Shown here one piece after another: positions 43,773-52,282 of a stretch of DNA of 64,000 nucleotides. The translations under genes and the position numbers were made by a program. The stretch is from JADGGM01 sp027307005. GTDB taxonomy: Bacteria; Gemmatimonadota; Gemmatimonadetes; Gemmatimonadales; Gemmatimonadaceae. The stretch lies in NCBI GenBank assembly GCA_035455745.1, contig DATIEP010000036.1, positions 62,001-126,000 of the forward strand, given 5' to 3'. Below the pieces are notes generated by a model. It was not told where the DNA came from. It saw only the letters and a list, made by a program, of their open reading frames with translations, and did not search any database. Position 1 is the stretch's first letter. The number at the start of each line of letters is the position of its first letter.

Positions 43773-44516
43773 ATGAAAGCGGACGATCTGCTGGCGCAGA
43801 TCCGCGTGAACGGCCAGGTGCCGCGGCACGTCGCGATCATCATGGACGGCAACGGGCGGTGGGCGCGCGAGCGCAACCTGCCGCGTCCGTTAGGCCACAG
43901 GTCGGGGATGAAATCGGTGCGGGCGGTGGTCGAGGGCTCGCTGGCGGCGGGCGTCGAGGTGCTGTCGCTGTTCGCGTTCTCGCAGGAGAACTGGCAGCGC
44001 CCGCCGGCCGAGATCAAGGCGCTGATGTCGCTGCTCCAGGAATACATCGCCCGCGAAGCCAAAGAACTGAACGAGCAGGGCGTGCGCGTCCGTGTGTTAG
44101 GCGACCTCTCCCGCCTAACGCCGAGCGCGGCCAGCGCCGCCGAACAGCTCGTGGCGTTGACGGCGGACAACTCGCGCCTCACGCTCAATCTCTTCATCTC
44201 GTACGGTAGCCGGGCCGAGCTCGTGCGCGCCGCCAAGCTCATTGCGCGCGACGTGCGCGACGGGCGGCTCGACCTCGAGGCCGTGGACGAAGAGGCGCTG
44301 CGCAGCCGCCTGTACACGAGCGACTGCCCGGATCCCGACTTGCTCATCCGCACGTCGGGCGAACAGCGGATCTCGAACTTTCTCCTGTGGCAGTGCGCGT
44401 ACGCGGAGCTGTACATGTCGCCGGTGTTGTGGCCTGACTTCTCGCGGCGCCACCTGTACGAAGCGATCATGGCGTACCAGAACCGGGACCGGCGATTCGG
44501 CCGCGTCACGGCCTGA
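43773..44516 (+). CDS. uppS: Undecaprenyl diphosphate synthase (cis-prenyltransferase)
   Basis: Makes the undecaprenyl carrier lipid for peptidoglycan from farnesyl and isopentenyl diphosphate. The 247-residue protein has HVAIIMDGNGRWARERNLPR with the catalytic Asp, GHRSGMKSVRAVVEG, LSLFAFSQENWQRPP and DLLIRTSGEQRISNFLLWQ. It links the MEP pathway genes dxs and dxr to cell-wall synthesis. cdsA follows by 6 bases. Confidence 0.96.
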   Translation: MKADDLLAQIRVNGQVPRHVAIIMDGNGRWARERNLPRPLGHRSGMKSVRAVVEGSLAAGVEVLSLFAFSQENWQRPPAEIKALMSLLQEYIAREAKELNEQGVRVRVLGDLSRLTPSAASAAEQLVALTADNSRLTLNLFISYGSRAELVRAAKLIARDVRDGRLDLEAVDEEALRSRLYTSDCPDPDLLIRTSGEQRISNFLLWQCAYAELYMSPVLWPDFSRRHLYEAIMAYQNRDRRFGRVTA

Positions 44517-44522
44517 CAGAAC

Positions 44523-45395
44523 GTGGCGGTCTCGAATCTGACGGCCCGCGTGGTGTTCGCGGTCGTCGCCATCCCCGTGGTGCTCGCGATCATCTGGGCC
44601 GGCGGATTCGTGCTCGCATCGCTCCTCGCCGTGGCCGGCGCCCTGGCCACCGCCGAGTACTATCAGGTGGCGCGCGCCGGGTCGTACGAACCGATGGAGG
44701 TGGTGGGTGTTCCGCTCGCGTTCGTGCTGCCCATCGGCGTGTTCGGCTACCACGTCGGGCGGTTCACGCCTCCCGTGCTCACGTTAGGCGCGGTGATCAC
44801 GCTGGCGGTGTTCGCGCTCGCGATCTTCGCGCGCGGACCGGGCGGCCGGCCGATCGCGGCCGCGGCGATCACCATGTTCGGCCTCGTGTACGGCGCCGGC
44901 TTTCTGAGCTTCGCCTACGGGCTGCGCTATCACAACTACGCGGTGGGGCGCGAGGCCGGCGCGGTGCTGCTCGTCTATCCGCTCGTGCTCACCTGGCTCT
45001 CGGACACGGCGGGGTTCGTCGTCGGGCGGTCGATCGGACGGCACAAGCTGATGGCGTCGGTCAGCCCGGGGAAAACCGTCGAAGGCGCGCTCGGCGCGCT
45101 GGTGGTGTGCGCGGTGGCGAGCTGGGCGTATGCAAAATGGGCGCTGCCTAACGGCGCCCTGCTCGCCATGCGGCCATCGATCGCGGTTCTGTTCGGCATC
45201 GTGATCAGCGTGGCCGTCCAGTTGGGCGACCTCGCCGAGTCGCTCATCAAACGGGAAGCGGGAATGAAGGACAGCTCGCACCTGATCCCGGGCCACGGCG
45301 GCGTGTTGGATCGGATCGACGGCCTGCTCTTCGCGCTGCCCGTCGCGTACCTCGTGTTCACGTTTCCGCACGTGCTGCTCCCCGCCATCCAATGA
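44523..45395 (+). CDS. cdsA: Phosphatidate cytidylyltransferase
   Basis: Forms CDP-diacylglycerol for phospholipids. The 290-residue integral membrane protein has about eight helices and the C-terminal CDP-alcohol signature SPGKTVEGALGALVVCAV followed by QLGDLAESLIKREAGMKDSS and IPGHGGVLDRIDGLLFALPV. GTG start at 44523; the stop overlaps the dxr ATG. Confidence 0.95.
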   Translation: MAVSNLTARVVFAVVAIPVVLAIIWAGGFVLASLLAVAGALATAEYYQVARAGSYEPMEVVGVPLAFVLPIGVFGYHVGRFTPPVLTLGAVITLAVFALAIFARGPGGRPIAAAAITMFGLVYGAGFLSFAYGLRYHNYAVGREAGAVLLVYPLVLTWLSDTAGFVVGRSIGRHKLMASVSPGKTVEGALGALVVCAVASWAYAKWALPNGALLAMRPSIAVLFGIVISVAVQLGDLAESLIKREAGMKDSSHLIPGHGGVLDRIDGLLFALPVAYLVFTFPHVLLPAIQ

Positions 45396-46537
45396 CTGCC
45401 GCAGCCGATCCGCTCGGCGTCGCCATTTTGGGGTCGACCGGTTCCATCGGGACGACGGCGCTGCGTGTGCTGCAGCGTCATCCCGAGCGGTTTCGCGTGC
45501 GCGCGCTGACGGCCTTCCGGAATGCCGCGCTGCTGCGGGAGCAGGTCGCCTTGTTCCGGCCGTCGTTCGTCGGGCTGGTCTGCAATGGCGTGGATCCCGA
45601 GAGCGAGTGGGCGTGCGGCGCCGACTGCCTGGTGACGGCCGCGCAGCGCGGCGATGTCGACATCGTGATCAACGCGGTGGTCGGCGCGGCCGGCCTGGAT
45701 GCGACATTGGCCGCGGTGAACGCGGGCAAGCGCGTGGCGCTGGCCAACAAGGAAACCCTGGTCATGGCCGGCTCGTTAGTGCAGGAGGCCTGCCGCCGGG
45801 GCGGCGGCGAGGTGGTGCCGGTGGACAGCGAGCACAGCGCGATCTTGCAGTGCATGGCAGGTCGGGACGCAGGCGACGTTCGCCGTCTCATCATTACGGC
45901 ATCGGGCGGTCCGTTCCGCGCGTGGCCCGGTGAACGGGTGGCGCGGGCGACGGTGGCCGATGCGCTGCAGCATCCAACCTGGCGGATGGGTCGCAAGATC
46001 ACGATCGACAGCGCGACGTTGGCGAACAAGGCGCTCGAGGTGATCGAGGCACACTTCCTGTTCGGGCTCGAGTACGATCAGATCGAGGTGGTCGTGCATC
46101 CACAGAGCGTCGTGCATTCGTTCGTCGAGTTCGTCGATGGCAGCGTGCTGGCGCAGGTCGGCGTGCCGAGCATGGAGCTGCCGGTGCTGTACGCGCTCAC
46201 GCATCCCGCCCGCCTAACGGACACGGGCGTGCCGCCGTTCGACCCGGTAGAGCTGTCGCCGTTGACGTTCGAGCGCGTACGGGCGGCGGACTTTCCGGCG
46301 CTGCAGTTAGGCCTGGCGGCGGGGCGTCGCGACGGCGCCGCGCCGGCCGTGTTCAACGCCGCCAACGAGCAGGCGGTGGCGTTGTTCCTGGACGGCCGCA
46401 TCGCCTTCGGCGACGTGCCGCGCGCCATCGCCTCGGCGCTCGACGCGTTGGGCGGAGCGCCCGGCGACACGCGCGACGCCCTCGTCGCCGCCGATCTCGC
46501 GGCGCGCACGCACGTGCGGGAGATGTTCCGGTGCTGA
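45392..46537 (+). CDS. dxr: 1-deoxy-D-xylulose-5-phosphate reductoisomerase
   Basis: Second MEP-pathway enzyme. The 381-residue protein has the NADPH site VAILGSTGSIGTTALRVL, NKETLVMAGSLVQEACR, PVDSEHSAILQCM (metal and substrate Glu/Asp), ITASGGPFRAW and HPTWRMGRKITIDSATLANK. It overlaps cdsA (4 bases) and rseP (7 bases), the usual frr-uppS-cdsA-dxr-rseP series. Confidence 0.97.
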   Translation: MTAAADPLGVAILGSTGSIGTTALRVLQRHPERFRVRALTAFRNAALLREQVALFRPSFVGLVCNGVDPESEWACGADCLVTAAQRGDVDIVINAVVGAAGLDATLAAVNAGKRVALANKETLVMAGSLVQEACRRGGGEVVPVDSEHSAILQCMAGRDAGDVRRLIITASGGPFRAWPGERVARATVADALQHPTWRMGRKITIDSATLANKALEVIEAHFLFGLEYDQIEVVVHPQSVVHSFVEFVDGSVLAQVGVPSMELPVLYALTHPARLTDTGVPPFDPVELSPLTFERVRAADFPALQLGLAAGRRDGAAPAVFNAANEQAVALFLDGRIAFGDVPRAIASALDALGGAPGDTRDALVAADLAARTHVREMFRC

Positions 46538-47964
46538 GCGGCATCCTGCCCTGGCTCGCGATCATCTTCGTCTTCGGCGTCGTGATCTTCGTGCACGAGC
46601 TGGGGCACTTCCTGGCCGCCAAGGCGACCGGCGTGTATGCGCCGCGCTTCTCGATCGGATTCGGACCGGCGATCTGGAGCCGCAAGTGGGGCGAGACGGA
46701 ATACGTGCTCGCGTCGGTACCGTTAGGCGGCTACGTGCGGATGGCGTCGCGGGACGACTCGTCGATGGCGATTCTCGAGGGCGGGACGGAGCAGCCGGCG
46801 CCCGAGAGTCCGACGGAGGGCGAGGCGCTGCCGCGCTGGTACGACCCGGAGGCGATGGCGCCGTTCGGTCCCAAGCCGATTCCCGAGAACCGGCTGTTCG
46901 AATCGAAGACGCTCGCGGCGCGCCTGGTCATCATGCTCGCCGGCGTGACGATGAACATGCTGCTGGCGTTCGTGATCTACTGCGCCATGGCGTACAGCCA
47001 AGGAATCCCGCTGCTCAGGACGCGCGTGATCGGCGATGTGCGCGCCGTTGCATCGGCCCCGTCGCTGTCGCAGCTGCATCCCGGCGACACCGTGCGCGCG
47101 ATCGCTGGACGGACCGTGTCATCCTGGAACGACATCGATCGGCGCTTCGACTCGGCCACGGGGCCGACGATTACGCTCACCACGAATCGCGGCACGGTTT
47201 CGATTCCGGTTGGCGCGCCGAACAGCGCGACGCGCGACTCGGTGGCATCCGCCATCGTGCCGTACCTGGCGCCGGTGATCGGGAAGGTCGTGGGCGGCAT
47301 GCCCGCCGCACGCGGCGGTCTCGCGGGCGGCGATAGCGTGGTCACGGTGGCGGGCGATACGGTGCACACGTGGTACGAGATGACGTCGCACGTGCAGCAG
47401 TCGCCGGGGAAGAAGGTCGAGTTCGTCGTGATCCGGCAGGGCGCGAGGAAGACGATCACCGTGCGGCCGGACTCGGTGCCCGCGGACGATGGCGGCCCGC
47501 CGACGGGGATCATCGGCGCGTACCAACGGTCGGACATCGAGCATCTGCCGATTTCCGTTGGGCAGGCGCTCGCCGCCGGATGGCAGGAAACGTGGGGTAT
47601 CGCCGGCTCGGTGGTGACGGCGCTGCGGCGGCTGCTCAACGGGACGTTGTCGGTGCGCTCGCTCAGCGGACCGGTGGAGATCGGGCACGCGAGTTACGTC
47701 GCTGCACAGGCCGGTTGGGCGATGGTGCTCCGGCTGATCGCGATCATCAGCATCAACCTCGCGGTGTTCAACCTGCTGCCGGTGCCGATCCTGGACGGCG
47801 GTCAGATTCTGGTGAACGTGGCTGAAGCGGTGAAGGGGAGTGCGCTGAGTCTGCGCACGCGCGAATATCTCATGCGGTTCGGGTTGGCCGTGATCGCGCT
47901 CCTATTCGTCATCGTCATGTACAACGACATCACCCGGCTGGTGAAAAATCTCCTGGGCCTCTAG
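46531..47964 (+). CDS. rseP: RIP metalloprotease, RseP/site-2 protease family
   Basis: An intramembrane zinc protease that cuts membrane-anchored regulators or leftover signal peptides. The 477-residue protein has the zinc motif HELGHFLAAK near residue 23, two PDZ domains in the periplasmic part (one at GKVVGGMPAARGGLAGGDSV) and the second metal motif NLLPVPILDGGQI near the end; four transmembrane segments are visible. The GTG start overlaps the dxr stop. Confidence 0.95.
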   Translation: MLSGILPWLAIIFVFGVVIFVHELGHFLAAKATGVYAPRFSIGFGPAIWSRKWGETEYVLASVPLGGYVRMASRDDSSMAILEGGTEQPAPESPTEGEALPRWYDPEAMAPFGPKPIPENRLFESKTLAARLVIMLAGVTMNMLLAFVIYCAMAYSQGIPLLRTRVIGDVRAVASAPSLSQLHPGDTVRAIAGRTVSSWNDIDRRFDSATGPTITLTTNRGTVSIPVGAPNSATRDSVASAIVPYLAPVIGKVVGGMPAARGGLAGGDSVVTVAGDTVHTWYEMTSHVQQSPGKKVEFVVIRQGARKTITVRPDSVPADDGGPPTGIIGAYQRSDIEHLPISVGQALAAGWQETWGIAGSVVTALRRLLNGTLSVRSLSGPVEIGHASYVAAQAGWAMVLRLIAIISINLAVFNLLPVPILDGGQILVNVAEAVKGSALSLRTREYLMRFGLAVIALLFVIVMYNDITRLVKNLLGL

Positions 47965-47965
47965 C

Positions 47966-48349
47966 GTGCGGGCGCTGGCCATCGCGCTCTCCGCCGTTTC
48001 GTTCGGAATGGTGCGGCCGGCCGCGGCGCAGCGCGGCGCGTACCGGTTCGAGATCGTGAACGCGACCGACAGCACGATCACGATCCCGACGGACAGCGCG
48101 GGCTGGGTGAAGCGGGGGACGCGCGGCATTGCCGTCGACCCGCGCGACCACGACTCCATGGTGGCGCGATTTCAGGTGGTGCGTGTGGACAGCGGCCGCG
48201 CGACGGCGCTGATCACGGGACAGACGACGCGCGTGACGACCGACCACGTGGCGCTCATCGAACGGCCGACCGTGCCGTGGTACAAGCAAGGGTTGTTCTG
48301 GATCGGGGCGGTGGTCGGCGGGCTGATCGGCGTGGTCGCCACGCGATGA
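47966..48349 (+). CDS. Small exported protein with C-terminal membrane helix, unknown
   Basis: A 127-residue protein from GTG 47966: an N-terminal signal (MRALAIALSAVSFGMVRPAAA when the GTG is read as Met), a polar domain with NATDSTITIPTDSAGW, KRGTRGIAVDPRDHDSM and RVTTDHVALIERP, then one helix (LFWIGAVVGGLIGVVA). No family is recognised. It begins one base after the rseP stop, probably as part of the same operon. Confidence 0.65.
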   Translation: MRALAIALSAVSFGMVRPAAAQRGAYRFEIVNATDSTITIPTDSAGWVKRGTRGIAVDPRDHDSMVARFQVVRVDSGRATALITGQTTRVTTDHVALIERPTVPWYKQGLFWIGAVVGGLIGVVATR

Positions 48350-48361
48350 GGAGCGCTCGCG

Positions 48362-48601
48362 ATGCCTGGTGATCCGCATCCGACCGCGCACGCGCTGCGC
48401 GTGTTCGGCGGCGCGTTAGGCATGGTGCTTCTCGTGGCCGGGATCTCCATCCTGGTCGCGCAGATCGGCGGCGGCGGCGCGCCGTGCCCGCGCTGCCGCA
48501 TCACCGCGGTCATTGCCGCGGCCGCCGTGATCGTGGGCGCCCTCCTGGTGCGCTCGGCCTGGCGCGCAATGCGGACCCGGACCGGGCGCGATGCGCCGTG
48601 A
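48362..48601 (+). CDS. Small membrane protein, unknown
   Basis: A 79-residue protein with two hydrophobic helices (FGGALGMVLLVAGISILVAQ; RITAVIAAAAVIVGALLVRS) and a CPRC pair between them on one side. The stop overlaps the start of tag (GTGA). The function cannot be inferred. Confidence 0.6.
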   Translation: MPGDPHPTAHALRVFGGALGMVLLVAGISILVAQIGGGGAPCPRCRITAVIAAAAVIVGALLVRSAWRAMRTRTGRDAP

Positions 48602-49173
48602 CTCACCGGACCCGGTGCGCCTGGGCCACCAGTCCGTTAGGCATCGCGTATCATGACGCCGAGTGGGGCGTGCCGGTGCACGACGACCGCACGCTGCTGG
48701 AATTCCTGGTGCTCGAGGGTGCGCAGGCCGGATTGAGCTGGGAGACGATCCTGCGGAAGCGCGAGCGCTATCGCGAGGCGTTCGACGGGTTCGAGCCCGA
48801 GCGCGTGGCGCGGTTCACGCCGGCCAGGCAGCGGCGGCTGCTCGCCGACCCGGGGCTGGTGCGGAATCGGCTCAAGATCGAGAGCGCGGTGCGGAACGCG
48901 CGGGCGCTGCTGGCGGTGCAGCACGAGGCGGGCAGCTTCGACGCGTACCTCTGGGGTTTCGTGGGCGGCGCGCCGATCCTTGGAAAATGGCGGCGGCAGG
49001 CCGACGTTCCACCGCGGACTGCCATGTCGGACGCGCTCAGTCTCGATCTCAAGCGGCGCGGGTTCAATTTCGTCGGCACGACGATCTGCTACGCGTTCAT
49101 GCAGGCCGTGGGGCTCGCGAACGACCATCTGATGAGTTGTTTTCGGCGGCGCGAGGTCGGCGCGGCTGGGTAG
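48598..49173 (+). CDS. tag: DNA-3-methyladenine glycosylase I
   Basis: Removes 3-methyladenine from DNA. The 191-residue protein has the Tag signature RCAWATS, YHDAEWGVPVHDDRTLLEFL, LEGAQAGLSWETILRKRERY and KRRGFNFVGTTICYAFMQAV, with the conserved metal-binding Cys and His residues. GTG start at 48598 overlaps the previous stop. A long hairpin follows. Confidence 0.94.
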   Translation: MTHRTRCAWATSPLGIAYHDAEWGVPVHDDRTLLEFLVLEGAQAGLSWETILRKRERYREAFDGFEPERVARFTPARQRRLLADPGLVRNRLKIESAVRNARALLAVQHEAGSFDAYLWGFVGGAPILGKWRRQADVPPRTAMSDALSLDLKRRGFNFVGTTICYAFMQAVGLANDHLMSCFRRREVGAAG

Positions 49174-49183
49174 GGAGCGGCGG

Positions 49184-49230
49184 GCATCATGGAGTTTTTG
49201 CCTACCAAGTAGGCAAAAACTCTGTGATGC
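49184..49230. repeat. Long hairpin after tag (22-bp stem, 3-base loop)
   Basis: GAGTTTTTGCCTAC (49192-49205) and GTAGGCAAAAACTC (49209-49222) are exact inverted copies around CAA; outside them GCATCA/TGATGC pair again with two G-U pairs between in RNA. It could be a bidirectional terminator (T run on both strands) or a remnant of a palindromic repeat element. AT content is high for this chromosome. Confidence 0.8.
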
Positions 49231-49330
49231 TTCGGCTGTGGCATCGTCGATGAAGCGCTGGGCGAGGCGGCCCTCACGGCCGTCGGGGTGTATCTCGCAG
49301 CTCGAGTCCTCCTTTTCCGAGGGCACAGTC

Positions 49331-49714
49331 GTGAAAACGCTCTGGTGTTGGCGGTGTCGGCGCGACGTCCCGATGCTGGACGATGACGAGTGGGCGGTGC
49401 TGGTCGAGGCGCATCGATCGGGCGGCGAGGATGCGGCGCGCATGGCGGTGATCGAGCGTGAGCGGATCGAGCGCGGATTGCCGGAGCCCTTGCCGCTGCG
49501 GGCGGATGCGACGCCGGCCCAACGGAAGCTGCGTCACTTGTCGGTGGGGTACGAAATGTTCACGGGCGTGGCCGAGCCCGACCCGAACCTCGTGTGGCAT
49601 CACGTGGTGTCGCAGTACGGGCCGCCCTGTGTGCGGTGCGCGAAGCCCTTGCGGAACGCGGGGGCGGAGCGGTGCCGGGAGTGCGGGGCGGTGCAGTCTG
49701 GGACCGAGAGTTAG
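49331..49714 (+). CDS. Zinc-ribbon-like protein, unknown
   Basis: About 127 residues from GTG 49331 (VKTLWCWRCRRDVPMLDDDE). A first CxxC (CWRC) begins the chain, and a second pair of CxxC motifs (CVRCAKPLRNAG, then CREC) is near the C-terminus, so two metal sites are likely. Between them is a helix rich in Glu and Arg (ARMAVIERERIERGLPEPL) and WHHVVSQYG. No family is recognised. A longer reading upstream from 49238 is possible but has no coding character. Confidence 0.65.
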   Translation: MKTLWCWRCRRDVPMLDDDEWAVLVEAHRSGGEDAARMAVIERERIERGLPEPLPLRADATPAQRKLRHLSVGYEMFTGVAEPDPNLVWHHVVSQYGPPCVRCAKPLRNAGAERCRECGAVQSGTES

Positions 49715-49741
49715 GCATCGGCCGCGGCGGCGCGCGCCGGA

Positions 49742-49773
49742 GTCGCGCACGCGTCGCGCACGCGTCGCGCACG
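49742..49773. repeat. Short 11-base tandem repeat
   Basis: About three copies of GTCGCGCACGC in a row, in non-coding DNA between two small zinc-protein genes. Confidence 0.7.
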
Positions 49774-49847
49774 GGGGCGCTATGTTTCGGTTGGGCTCCG
49801 TCGCGCGACGGAATGCCCGGATTTCACGCTGACTGACCCACGTAGCG

Positions 49848-50066
49848 ATGCTCGGCTTGCGAATCTTTCACAAATCGATGTGGACGGTGGACTGCGATGC
49901 GTGCGGCGTCCGGTTCGAGCCGGGCACGGGTGGTGTGTGTTCGCGGTGTCAACGGATTCTCTGTCCGCAGCATCTCCACGGATCGTGGCTTCGGCGCATG
50001 GCCGTCGATGTCGGGGCGAAAGCGGTGTGTCTCGACTGCCGGGCTGGTCGAATGCGGACGGTCTGA
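49848..50066 (+). CDS. Small zinc-finger-like protein, unknown
   Basis: A 72-residue protein with three CxxC pairs (CDACGVRFEPGTGG, CSRCQRILC and VCLDCRAG) and a His pair in QHLHGSW. The dense Cys spacing suggests structural zinc binding, as in treble-clef fingers. No family recognised. Confidence 0.65.
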   Translation: MLGLRIFHKSMWTVDCDACGVRFEPGTGGVCSRCQRILCPQHLHGSWLRRMAVDVGAKAVCLDCRAGRMRTV

Positions 50067-50219
50067 TCCGATCTTCGTTGCGCCGAAGAGACACCGAACT
50101 ACTATTATATAGCTGAGTTCGCCGGCCCGTCCAGGACGAGGCGGATCCCGACTCTCGCATGAAGTCGAAGATATGCGAGGCCGCCCGCAATCTCCATTTG
50201 CCTAACGCACCGCTCGGCC

Positions 50220-51854
50220 TTACTGTCCGCAGATGAGCCGCACACGCTCCTTGTGCGTGCCGTCAACCGACACCGCAATCCGCGCCCGATACTCCGCGCA
50301 GTAGCTCTTCGACACCCGCAACACGTACGTCCCGCTCGGCACCACCGCCGGCACCGTCTGCGGAATCTGCCCGGTCGCCACGCTCGTCCCGTCGACCAAT
50401 GAAAGCTCCCACCGCGCTCCGTTAGGCTCCGCGTCCACCGCCACCGCGCCGCAGGCGCGCGGCGCGAGCTTCACCTTGGCCTCGCCCCGCTCCGGGATGC
50501 GCACCACCGTGCTGTCCGTCGCCCACGTGCAGCCCGGCATCGACTGGAGCGCGGCCATCACGCGGTGCTCCCCCGACGCGAACCGCGTCCCGCTCCAATT
50601 GCCGTGCGATACCTCTCTCCCATCCACGCTGACCACAGCGGCCGCCGGCGCCAGGATCCGCAGTACCGGCGCCGGCGCGGGCGCCGGCGCGGCCGCCAGC
50701 ACAGTTTGCGGTGGGGTCACCGTTGCCGACGCGGACTCGACACGGGTGGGCGACTGCGACGCCGGCGCACTCGCCAGCGCGGAATCGGCACCGTGCCGGG
50801 CCATCGGCGCCGGCCCGTGCGCCGGCTCGCCGCGCCACCGGCTCAGCGCCAGCACGGCCACGATGACGAGCGCGCCTAACGCACCGGCCGCCGCCATCCA
50901 CCGCGGCCGCTTCGTCCAGCGGCGCCACCAGTCGCTCGCCATCTCCACGCCGCTCTGGACCGTCACGCCCGCCACCGGCGTCGGAATCATGACCGTCGCT
51001 TCCGTGTCGGGCGTCGACGCCCTGCCTAACAATTGGATGAGCTCGGCGTGCAGGGCATCGCCCGTCGGATAGCGGGCGGCGGGATCCTTCTCCAGACATT
51101 TGAGGATCACGCGCTCGACACCCCGCGACAGGGCAGGGTTGAACGACCGCGGCTTGGGCGGCAGATCCTCCACGTGCTGGCGCGCGATCTCGTACCAGTC
51201 CTCGCCCTGGAACGGCAGCACGCCCGTCCCGGCCCGGAACAACGTCACGCCTAACGAATAGATGTCGCCGCGGCCGTCGAGCGCCAGGCCGCGCGCCTGC
51301 TCGGGCGAGAAATAGTGCGGCGTCCCCACCACCATGTTCGTCCCGGTCTGCTCGATGTAGCCCGTCACCGCGCGCGCGATGCCGAAGTCGGCCACCACCG
51401 CGTTGCCGTGCTCGTCGAACAGAATGTTGTCCGTCTTGATGTCGCGGTGAATCACCCCCTCGCGATGCGCGAACCCCAACGCAGCGGACACATCCATGCC
51501 CAACCGGATGAGCAGCGTCTCGGGCAAGGTGCCCATGATCTTGAGCCGCTGGTCGAGGCTGGTGGGCAGAAAATCCATCACGAAAAAGACGGCGTCGGCC
51601 TCGCGACCCACCGCCAGAATCCGGATGATGTTCGGATGCCTGAGCTTGGCCGCCGTCGACGCCTCGCGCCGAAACCGGCTCTCGAAGGTCTCGTCCCCCG
51701 CGTACTGGGGCTTCAACACCTTGATGGCAACGGGAATCTCGAGCTCGGGATCGTATCCGCGGTATACCCACGCGAAACCACCCGACCCGACGACCTCGTC
51801 GATGCGGAAGCGACCCAGCTGCTTGCCGACGTAGCGCTCAGGCACGACGCTCAA
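50220..51854 (-). CDS. Membrane-anchored serine/threonine protein kinase
   Basis: A 544-residue Hanks-type kinase. Kinase domain about 12-275: Gly loop VGSGGFAWVYRGYD, lysine in VAIKVLKPQ, catalytic HRDIKTDNILFDEHG, DFG in VADFGIARAVT and PHYFSPEQARG. A transmembrane segment follows (about 320-342, WMAAAGALGALVIVAVLALS), then a Pro/Ala linker and a C-terminal all-beta region (about 410-544), perhaps a PEGA-like or sensor domain. It is divergent from rpsO. What it phosphorylates is not known. Confidence 0.93.
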   Translation of the reverse strand: MSVVPERYVGKQLGRFRIDEVVGSGGFAWVYRGYDPELEIPVAIKVLKPQYAGDETFESRFRREASTAAKLRHPNIIRILAVGREADAVFFVMDFLPTSLDQRLKIMGTLPETLLIRLGMDVSAALGFAHREGVIHRDIKTDNILFDEHGNAVVADFGIARAVTGYIEQTGTNMVVGTPHYFSPEQARGLALDGRGDIYSLGVTLFRAGTGVLPFQGEDWYEIARQHVEDLPPKPRSFNPALSRGVERVILKCLEKDPAARYPTGDALHAELIQLLGRASTPDTEATVMIPTPVAGVTVQSGVEMASDWWRRWTKRPRWMAAAGALGALVIVAVLALSRWRGEPAHGPAPMARHGADSALASAPASQSPTRVESASATVTPPQTVLAAAPAPAPAPVLRILAPAAAVVSVDGREVSHGNWSGTRFASGEHRVMAALQSMPGCTWATDSTVVRIPERGEAKVKLAPRACGAVAVDAEPNGARWELSLVDGTSVATGQIPQTVPAVVPSGTYVLRVSKSYCAEYRARIAVSVDGTHKERVRLICGQ

Positions 51855-51857
51855 GCC

Positions 51858-51886
51858 TTTACAGAGAAGTCGACCGCAACTAAATT
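51858..51886 (+). promoter_or_regulatory. Promoter of rpsO-pnp
   Basis: TTTACA (51858-51863) and TAAATT (51881-51886) are exactly 17 bases apart, close to the sigma-70 consensus, about 57 bases before the rpsO ATG. The kinase start codon is just to the left on the other strand. Confidence 0.7.
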
Positions 51887-51943
51887 ACTGTGCTTCAACG
51901 AATTCGGCCAACGAGAGAGTAACGTGTCGGGGGAATATACATA

Positions 51944-52204
51944 ATGGCGTTTGTCAAAGCTCCGGTCATTGAAAAGTACCGCGCACACGAGACGGATAGC
52001 GGGTCGTCAAAGCTACAGGTAGCGCTCCTCACCGAGCGGATCAACTACCTCACCGACCATTTCCGCGTCCACCAGAAAGACAACCACTCTCGGCGTGGTC
52101 TGCTCAAGATGGTCGGGCGTCGTCGCAGAATCCTCGACTACATGAAGCGGACGGACCTTCAAGGGTATCGCCAGCTCATCACCGAGCTTGGACTGCGTCA
52201 CTAA
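51944..52204 (+). CDS. rpsO: 30S ribosomal protein S15
   Basis: An 86-residue protein with the S15 signature SGSSKLQVALLTERINYLTD, LRVHQKDNHSRRGLLKMVGR and RRRILDYMKRTDLQGYRQLI. rpsO-pnp is a conserved pair; pnp follows after 78 bases, where a short GC-rich dyad is seen. Confidence 0.97.
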   Translation: MAFVKAPVIEKYRAHETDSGSSKLQVALLTERINYLTDHFRVHQKDNHSRRGLLKMVGRRRRILDYMKRTDLQGYRQLITELGLRH

Positions 52205-52282
52205 ATCACCGGCTTACGACTTCCGCGCGGGCGCCACATTCCTGGTCCCCGCGCGTTTTGTGTTCCCGCTACGAGTACAACC

